From an uncultured Holophagaceae bacterium (GTDB lineage: Bacteria > Acidobacteriota > Holophagae > Holophagales > Holophagaceae), in NCBI GenBank assembly GCA_903890595.1, contig CAITBU010000247.1, positions 1 to 10,225 of the forward strand: 10,225 nucleotides of DNA, in the 5' to 3' direction. A program made the position numbers and the translations under genes. Positions 9,001 to 10,225 of this stretch are shown here, piece by piece (position 1 is the stretch's first letter; the number at the start of each line of letters is the position of its first letter). The notes under the pieces were generated by a model. The model was given only the letters and a program-made list of their open reading frames with translations, was not told the DNA's origin and ran no database searches.

Positions 9001-9678
9001 AACAGCAACCCCACGGTCAGTGACAACAAGACCACGGACACCCCCGTCCAGTCTGGGGCCTTCACCCACGTGCTGACGGGGTTGGCCCCGGGCACCACCT
9101 ACTACTACCGGGCTTATGGCACCAATAGGTGGGGTACGAGGTATGGGACGGCACTGAACTTCACCACCAGCGCCGTGGTCCCGACCCTCAGCACCACGGC
9201 GGTCAGCAGCATCGCCGCCACCACCGCCACCTCCGGGGGCAGCGTCAGCGCCACCGGTGGTGCCACCATCAGCGCCGTCGGCGTGTGCTGGAGCACCAGC
9301 ACCGGACCCACCGTGGACCTCAGCACCAAGACCACGGACAGCGCCGTGCAGTCCGGCGTCTTCACCAGCAGCCTGACGGGCCTCACCGCCAGCACCACCT
9401 ACTATGTCCGGGCCTACGCCACCAACAGTGCCGGCACCGCCTACGGACCTGAGGTCAGCTTCACCACCGCCGCCCCTGTTGGGGTGCCGACCGTCCTCAC
9501 CTGGTCGGTCACCACCATGTCCTTGACGACGGCCACTGTCCAGGGCTTACCCACCAGTGTGGGCACATCGCCCATCACCGCCAACGGCGTGTGCTGGAGC
9601 ACCAGCCCCAGTCCCACGACCAGCAGCAGCAAGACCACCGAACCCGCCGTGCAGAACATTTTCTTTACCAGCAACTGA
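1..9678 (+). CDS. Giant collagen-like / Fn3-like repeat surface protein, 5'-partial and cut by an IS
   Basis: Frame 1 is open from base 1 to the TGA at 9676-9678 (3,225 residues). The GTG at 46 is not a start: the codons before it already encode the conserved separator module (TVDP...NGDFY), so the real start, and any signal peptide, is upstream. Domains in visible-residue numbering: 1-1414 collagen-like Gly-X-Y tracts alternating with GDFY/FGPK/WP separators; 1415-1548 a transition region; 1549-3225 Fn3-like repeats, the last incomplete. Such composition implies an extended extracellular fibre or adhesin, with a triple-helical stalk (which would require trimerisation) and a string of beta-sandwich domains. 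Function and ligand cannot be read from the sequence. No membrane segment, catalytic motif or C-terminal sorting domain is visible; a sorting signal could have been lost through the IS insertion. It could be a phage-tail-fibre relative rather than a host adhesin, but its size and Fn3 content favour a cell-surface protein. Confidence 0.93.
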   Translation, partial: TVDPTAGVGTNGDFYVNITTNMVFGPKVNNVWPAGSVSIIGPQGPQGLQGSTGAQGAAGAAGPQGLTGATGSAGPIGPQGTKGDTGATGPQGVQGVQGGQGVQGVQGSGGALGETGATGPQGQQGVAGPAGSTGATGSQGATGLTGSTGPQGVQGVQGVQGVTGSNGQILIAGNAALSGTVDPANSVGVNGDFYVNITTNMVFGPKINNVWPSGSVSIVGPQGQQGIQGVQGNQGTGGTNGVNGATGPQGPQGVAGPTGPQGNTGTAGQILIAGNAALSGTVDPTLSVGSDGDFYVNITTNMVFGPKTGGRWPAGSVSIVGPQGAPGVQGQTGAQGTTGTAGPQGSAGVAGPTGSTGPMGLTGPAGPKGDTGAAGQTVIAGKAVLYGTTDPGAGVGIDGDFYINTTSSVFFGPKAGTWPQVGVNMVGPQGPAGAQGSVGAQGAQGVQGIQGQLGATGPAGPTGGSGSAGAAGAQGVAGSIGAQGVQGVQGVQGVQGVQGSNGQSLIAGNAALSGSSNPGASIGVDGNFYINTTTNMLFGPKAGGVWPAGSVSIVGPQGQQGSQGIQGPQGTAGANGINGATGPQGPQGVAGVAGAQGNVGTAGQILIAGNAALSGTVDPANSVGGNGDFYVNITTNMVFGPKTGGVWPSGSVSIIGPTGAQGLQGTVGAQGVAGPAGPQGLVGATGAMGPQGLTGATGATGATGTQGLQGTAGSTGATGVAGSQGATGPAGATGAQGATGTAGPQGTAGVTTAMVAGSAALSGPVDPSNSVGGNGDFYVNTTTNMLFGPKTAGVWPAGTVSIIGPQGQQGIQGVQGIQGIAGVKGVDGATGPQGTQGPTGLQGVQGTAGITTAMVAGKAALSGTQDPSNDLGSDGDFYVNTTTHTLFGPKAGNTWPAGSVSIIGPQGQQGVQGSQGTVGPTGATGATGASGATGATGPQGIQGVTGSDGKTVIAGKAVLNGSIPPTAAIGTDGDFYINTSSNLLYGPKAAGVWPAGTVNMVGATGATGAQGSVGATGATGATGATGATGATGATGTAGATGTAGATGAAGSNGLDGRTVWSGVTAPSASLGQDGDFYYNTASRSMYGPKAASAWPTGVALTGADGAQGSAGATGAPGNTGATGPQGPTGTTGLQGTAGITSVLVAGNAALSGTIDPANTVGVNGDFYVNTATGTLFGPKAGGVWPAGTVSIVGPQGQQGVQGPQGVQGAAGANGVNGATGSQGAQGPLGSTGPQGIAGANGQVMVAGKAALSGAADPSSQGVDGDFYINTTTNMLFGPKASGVWPAGTVSLIGAQGQQGIQGVTGLTGAQGPSGPTGSTGIQGVQGVQGTAGSDGRTIIAGKAVLNGTANPLSATGTDGDFYLNTTTSTLFGPKASSAWPVAGVNLIGPAGPAGPQGTTGPAGATGPAGPAGTTDASGISSGVLPIANGGTGSSTGSITGSGPLVLTAGGTNQSVTLAPSGTGSTVLNGQVGVGTAAPNANAALEVSSTNKGFLVPRVALVNSFDPAPLTAHVAGMMVFNTATVGDVTPGFYFNNGLVWSKGTSYAVLPVISTTAATSITSTAATSGGTIKTDGGAAITASGVCWSSTAGPTLSNSRTTDNAGSGSFSSSLTGLLPGTTYYVRAYATNSVGTAYGTQVTFVAVANLPTLTTVAVTAATSTTAASGGTITATGGAAITANGVCWSTTANPTVADTKTTDTVVQSGSYASSLTGLSAGTTYYLRAYATNSAGTAYGAQVSFSTAAVVPTLTTTTASSITATGAALGGSLSATGGATITANGVCWSTAANPTITDSKTSETAVQSGAFTSSLTGLTAGTTYHVRAYATNSAGTAYGADVTLTTLAVAPTLTTTTVSALAQTSATSGGTISATGGATITANGVCWSTAANPTITDSKTTDTAVQSGAFASSLTGLTASTTYHVRAYATNSVGTAYGADVSFTTPAPAITAPTLSTTAVSSIAATTATSGGSISATGGATITANGVCWSTTSGPTVALSTKTTDTAVQSGAFASSLTGLTAGTTYYVRAYATNSVGTGYGSEVSFTTSAAAAPGAPTITTNFVLSQSGATAQGFGGVVTEGTSSISVVGGCWSTTPNPTLAANSATGSFTYLNSVWSFNLTGLAAGTKYYVRAYAINTAGTAYGNEMTVIAAAPGIYTTTAMPSALTAYTGGGNVQYAGTSPVTALGTCWSTAANPTVADSKSTDTVVQSGGFSSTLTSLVPGTTYYYRAYGTNTYGTNYGPEYSLIAGVPAVLSRPSVTSSAADGSTANASIAIADNFGVAISDIGFCWSSTNMAPTLADSHTSGTLVQSGSFTSTLTGLSTGTRYNVRAYATNTNGTFYSTATTYTAVAAVVAPTLSTTAVSSIAATSATAGGSISATGGAAITANGVCWSTSTGPTVDLSTKTTDSAVQSGAFSSSLTGLTASTTYYVRAYATNSVGTGYGSEVSFTTAAASAGLATLANTQIQNSSATVAGGWALVSDIGGSAITAEGVCWSTAANPTLADSSAASPYLAQANGMLSFSITGLTAGTTYHARPYATNAAGTAYGPEVTFVAGTPAVTTGLANSSSATSALVASTVTSTAGSSLTAVGICWSTTSNPSLTDSHTSDTIPLYPPAIYNSSLTGLTAGTTYHYRAYVTNAIGTTYGQDATYVAGTPGLSLGAINLTSADGTTGTAAATVNGYGSTITAMGICWGPTPPISLPTLTDSHTSETPVQSGSFTSNLTGLTLGSLYNFRAYATNAYGTAYSTPAMATSTKPDTVPILSATAAASSITQTSATSGGTIDSIGGNSQNLSAWGICWNTSPSPTTSNSKTTNLSYKLGSFTNNLTGLTAGTTYYVRAYATNGLGVGYGPEISFTTGGAVVTIPTVSTDSGVSATYSGITIYGTVQSSGGGTLTGVGVCWGPSANPDINGSHTTSAAVTGFFGLTITGLTPLTTYHARAYATNSAGTGYGNDYTFTTYDSVAPFPATTAATSISSQGATVGGSILDNGGATITENGIAWSATNSNPTVSDNKTTDTPVQSGAFTHVLTGLAPGTTYYYRAYGTNRWGTRYGTALNFTTSAVVPTLSTTAVSSIAATTATSGGSVSATGGATISAVGVCWSTSTGPTVDLSTKTTDSAVQSGVFTSSLTGLTASTTYYVRAYATNSAGTAYGPEVSFTTAAPVGVPTVLTWSVTTMSLTTATVQGLPTSVGTSPITANGVCWSTSPSPTTSSSKTTEPAVQNIFFTSN
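499..1503 (+). repeat. Collagen A-B-C cassette I (separators 2-4 with their tracts)
   Basis: Unit A (499-801) has a 16-triplet tract beginning GPQGQQG with a central NGVNGATG. Unit B (802-1122) ends in GAAGQ. Unit C (1123-1503) starts TVIAGKAVLYG and ends its separator in VNMVG instead of VSIIG. The same order of unit types recurs at 2254-3165 and 3421-4242. The C tract carries five consecutive GVQ triplets at 1450-1494. Assignment to a cassette rests on reading residue signatures by eye. Confidence 0.65.
1450..1494 (+). repeat. Five tandem Gly-Val-Gln 9-mers
   Basis: Five consecutive 9-base units encode GVQ. Three read ggcgtgcag and two read ggtgtgcag, so the DNA itself is an almost perfect tandem repeat. 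Shorter GVQ runs occur near 286-330 and 451-489. Such runs are candidates for length variation by replication slippage in in-frame 9-base steps. Confidence 0.85.
1504..2253 (+). repeat. Shortened collagen cassette (A plus a long second unit, no C)
   Basis: The unit at 1504-1806 is an A type: a 16-triplet tract opening GPQGQQG, with NGINGATG in the middle and GTAGQ at the end, closely matching the tract at 658-801. It is followed by one unit (1807-2253) with a 32-triplet Ala/Thr-rich tract. Then the next A unit starts directly, so the GKAV-type C unit is missing. The separator at 1807-1965 shares a 44-base identical stretch (1876-1919) with the separator at 499-657 (568-611). Confidence 0.6.
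2254..3165 (+). repeat. Collagen A-B-C cassette II (separators 7-9 with their tracts)
   Basis: Unit A (2254-2553) has a 16-triplet tract opening GPQGQQG with GVDGATG in the centre. Unit B (2554-2844) ends in GSDGK. Unit C (2845-3165) starts TVIAGKAVLNG and its separator ends VNMVG. The C tract is unusual in holding seven consecutive Gly-Ala-Thr triplets (3040-3102). The B and C units match those of cassette III more closely than those of cassette I. Confidence 0.65.
3040..3102 (+). repeat. Seven tandem Gly-Ala-Thr triplets
   Basis: Seven consecutive GAT triplets are encoded with mixed codons (ggt/gga/ggc; gcg/gcc/gca; acc/acg/aca). The protein repeat is perfect while the DNA repeat is degraded. 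Thr in the Y position is the site type that carries O-glycans in some bacterial collagen-like proteins such as BclA; glycosylation here is only a possibility. Confidence 0.85.
3166..3420 (+). repeat. Divergent collagen unit 10 with a short separator
   Basis: This unit does not fit the A, B or C types. Its separator (3166-3303) is 46 residues, lacks the AGxAALSG segment, begins TVWSGVTAPSASLGQDG, reads DFYYN and MYGPK in place of DFYVN and LFGPK, and ends TGVALTG. Its tract is 13 triplets. It keeps the core GDFY, GPK and WP signatures, so it is a homologous module. It may be an older or independently acquired version inserted between cassettes II and III. Confidence 0.7.
3421..4242 (+). repeat. 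Collagen A-B-C cassette III (separators 11-13 with their tracts)
   Basis: Unit A (3421-3720) has a 16-triplet tract opening GPQGQQG with NGVNGATG in the centre. Unit B (3721-4002) ends in GSDGR. Unit C (4003-4242) starts TIIAGKAVLNG and its separator ends VNLIG. The final tract has only nine triplets, rich in GPA, and runs directly into the transition region at 4243. Confidence 0.65.
4243..4644 (+). other. Transition domain between the collagen stalk and the Fn3 array
   Basis: These 134 residues (visible residues 1415-1548) contain LPIANGGTGSSTG, followed by VGVGTAAPNANAALEVSS, NKGFLVPRVAL, then GMMVFNTAT and GFYFNNGLVW. From memory, the ANGGTG motif is common in phage tail-fibre-like proteins. 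The VGxGTxxPxxxAALxVSSTxKGFLxPR pattern recurs in Bacteroidota surface and tail-fibre-like proteins. It has no Gly-X-Y pattern and no cysteine. Likely roles are a trimer-nucleating or structural junction between the triple helix and the beta-sandwich array, which is inference. I do not recognise a formally named domain with certainty. Confidence 0.75.
5236..5838 (+). repeat. Adjacent Fn3-like repeats 3 and 4 with near-identical DNA
   Basis: Bases 5314-5386 in repeat 3 and 5611-5683 in repeat 4 are identical over 73 bases at an offset of exactly 297, one repeat length. The stretch includes the GVCWST segment and its synonymous codons. This points to recent tandem duplication or local gene conversion rather than selection on the protein alone. 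Confidence 0.8.
7051..7353 (+). repeat. Fn3-like repeat 9, a copy of the repeat 5/16 subtype
   Basis: Repeat 9 shares with repeat 5 (5839-6150) and repeat 16 (9181-9486) the subtype feature of an extra residue in the linker after the Cys-Trp, with DLSTKTTD (or ALSTKTTD) in place of ADSKTTD. Bases 7177-7228 are identical over 52 bases to 9307-9358 in repeat 16. The three copies are separated by blocks of more diverged repeats (6-8 and 10-15). Confidence 0.8.
9487..9675 (+). other. Truncated seventeenth Fn3-like repeat
   Basis: It comprises 63 residues, from PTVLTWSV to FFTSN, against about 100 for a full repeat. It retains NGVCWST and the SKTTEPAVQ segment and stops exactly before the expected LTGLTAGTTYYVRAYATN half. 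The break coincides with the first base of the IS terminal repeat at 9676, so the missing part should lie on the far side of the element. Confidence 0.88.
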
Positions 9679-9700
9679 ACCGCCCGGTATTTCTTGGACA
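9676..9700 (+). repeat. Putative terminal inverted repeat of the IS
   Basis: It begins with TG, as IS3-family tips do, and is followed by GC-rich AACCGCCCGG and then TTTCTTGGACA. The partner repeat is not in the window, so the exact length is a guess. Its TGA is in frame with the interrupted gene and supplies that gene's stop codon. Confidence 0.7.
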
Positions 9701-9715
9701 GATGGTTGAGTGTAT

Positions 9716-10225
9716 TCACGCAGCCGCTCCAGTGCCAAGGAGGTCCTGACGGACCAGTGCGGGAGGCCGGTGGTTGTGGCGTTCGATGAGCCACTGGTGG
9801 TTGTAGAGATCGCGGAATTCCTGGAGGGCCTGGTTGAGGTCCTCGATGTTGGCGAAGGTGTGGAGCCAGAGAAGTTGCTCCTTGAGGGTGCGCCAGAAGC
9901 GTTCGATGCACCCATTACCTTCCGGGGCGCGGACGAAGGAGGGGCTGGAGTCCATGCCCAGGAAGCGCAGTTCGGCCTGGAAGGCCCTGGAGATGAACTG
10001 GCTGCCATTGTCGTGACGAAGCTTCAGGCCGGAAGCAATGGCCTTCCCCACACCGCCGAAGCTGGCCCGGCAGGCCTGGTGGAGGGGCACGATGGCCTCG
10101 TATCGGTCGGCCTTGAGGGCGGCATGGATGCCGAGCAACTCGCAGGTGCAGTGGTCGTAGATGCCAAAGATCGTGGCCTGCTGGCCATCGAGCAGCATGG
10201 TCGCGGTGGCATCCGTCCCCCACAT
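9716..10225 (-). CDS. IS3-family transposase (OrfB-like), C-terminal DDE domain, N-terminus outside the window
   Basis: The 169 visible residues contain the retroviral-integrase-like DDE catalytic core. The first Asp is D5 in MWGTDAT (codon 10211-10213), the second D72 in LRHDNGSQF (10010-10012), and the Glu is E108 in GNGCIERFWRTLKEQLLW (9902-9904). The spacing is D-35-E, as expected for IS3/IS481-type enzymes. The tail has YNHQWLIERHNHRPP, a conserved IS3 OrfB ending. The core binds divalent metal and carries out strand cleavage and transfer of the IS ends. The ATG at 10223-10225 is only an internal Met: family OrfB proteins have a further N-terminal part (often an HTH_21-like segment), normally made by frameshifting from OrfA. 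The visible part shows no frameshift or stop, so this copy may be intact and active. The IR sequence and HDNGSQ motif favour IS3 over IS481. Confidence 0.9.
   Translation of the reverse strand: MWGTDATATMLLDGQQATIFGIYDHCTCELLGIHAALKADRYEAIVPLHQACRASFGGVGKAIASGLKLRHDNGSQFISRAFQAELRFLGMDSSPSFVRAPEGNGCIERFWRTLKEQLLWLHTFANIEDLNQALQEFRDLYNHQWLIERHNHRPPALVRQDLLGTGAAA

Larger units (their letters stand above)
4645..9675 (+). repeat. Fibronectin-III-like repeat array: 16 complete repeats and one truncated
   Basis: Repeats begin near 4645, 4939, 5236, 5533, 5839, 6151, 6448, 6754, 7051, 7354, 7660, 7957, 8269, 8584, 8881, 9181 and 9487 (the last truncated). The consensus opens PTLSTTAVSSIxATxATSGG, continues through ISATGGATITANGVCWST, KTTDxxVQSGxF and SSLTGLTAGTTYY, and ends VRAYATNSxGTxYGxEVSFTT. 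Spacing between the conserved Cys positions is 294-321 bases, always a multiple of three. The Tyr-x-Val-Arg-Ala-Tyr-Ala-Thr-Asn strand resembles the YxVRAxxxN strand of Fn3 domains. Such arrays typically act as spacers or adhesion modules on extracellular proteins. Repeats 1-5, 9 and 16 are close to consensus; 6-8, 10-15 and 17 are more diverged. Confidence 0.93.
9676..10225 (-). mobile_element. IS3-like insertion sequence, transposase-3' end (partial)
   Basis: The coding homology of the giant gene stops at 9675, and the next bases begin TGAACCGCCCGGTATTTC. This resembles the TGAACCGCCCCGG-type terminal repeat that I recall for many IS3-family elements in GC-rich proteobacteria-like genomes. 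The transposase reads inward from beyond 10225 and ends at 9716, leaving 40 bases to the tip, a compact layout typical of IS3 right ends. The other end, the first ORF (OrfA) and the target duplication lie outside the window, so boundaries other than 9676 are unknown. Confidence 0.85.

Noticed and set aside
9679..9715. Short gap between the giant gene and the transposase as a possible regulatory region or terminator
   Set aside because: It is the terminal non-coding end of the IS. I see no convincing hairpin followed by a T-run and no promoter-like elements.
10223..10225. ATG as the start of the transposase
   Set aside because: It lies immediately before the first catalytic Asp (WGTD), so a protein starting here would lack the N-terminal part of OrfB. 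It is an internal Met at the window edge.

Overview
The window is dominated by one enormous open reading frame on the + strand. It is open from base 1 and ends at 9678, giving 3,225 visible residues. The gene encodes a modular, probably secreted or surface-exposed fibrous protein. Its true start lies upstream of the window. Its natural C-terminus is missing because an IS3-like insertion sequence interrupts the gene at 9676. The first three bases of the IS terminal repeat (TGA) serve as the stop codon.

Layout. (1) 1-4242 holds thirteen collagen-like Gly-X-Y tracts, about 250 triplets in all. They are separated by a conserved 46-53-residue non-collagen module with the signatures GDFYxN, FGPK and WP. 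The modules form a higher-order order: three A-B-C cassettes, one shortened cassette and one divergent unit. (2) 4243-4644 is a transition segment with an ANGGTG motif and a VGVGTxxPNANAALEVSS-type segment, as seen in phage-tail-fibre-like and Bacteroidota surface proteins. (3) 4645-9675 holds sixteen complete fibronectin-III-like repeats of about 98-107 residues plus a seventeenth cut at residue 63. Every cysteine in the visible protein sits at one equivalent position (GxCWS) in these repeats, and only repeat 15 lacks it. (4) 9676-10225 is the end of an IS3-like element carrying the C-terminal DDE catalytic domain of its transposase on the - strand. The element runs off the window.

Organism. 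The DNA is clearly GC-rich and the codons mostly end in G or C. Fn3-like repeats of the GVCWS...GTTYYVRAYATN type are best known from Bacteroidota, but they also occur in other Gram-negative phyla. The high GC would fit a group such as Acidobacteriota (Holophaga/Geothrix type) better than a typical Bacteroidota. This is a low-confidence inference from composition and memory of the family.

No RNA genes, CRISPR arrays, promoters or other operon members are visible. The most notable points are the composite architecture, the cassette structure of the collagen array, the single-Cys pattern of the Fn3 array with signs of repeat homogenisation, and the IS insertion that ends the gene exactly at its tip.
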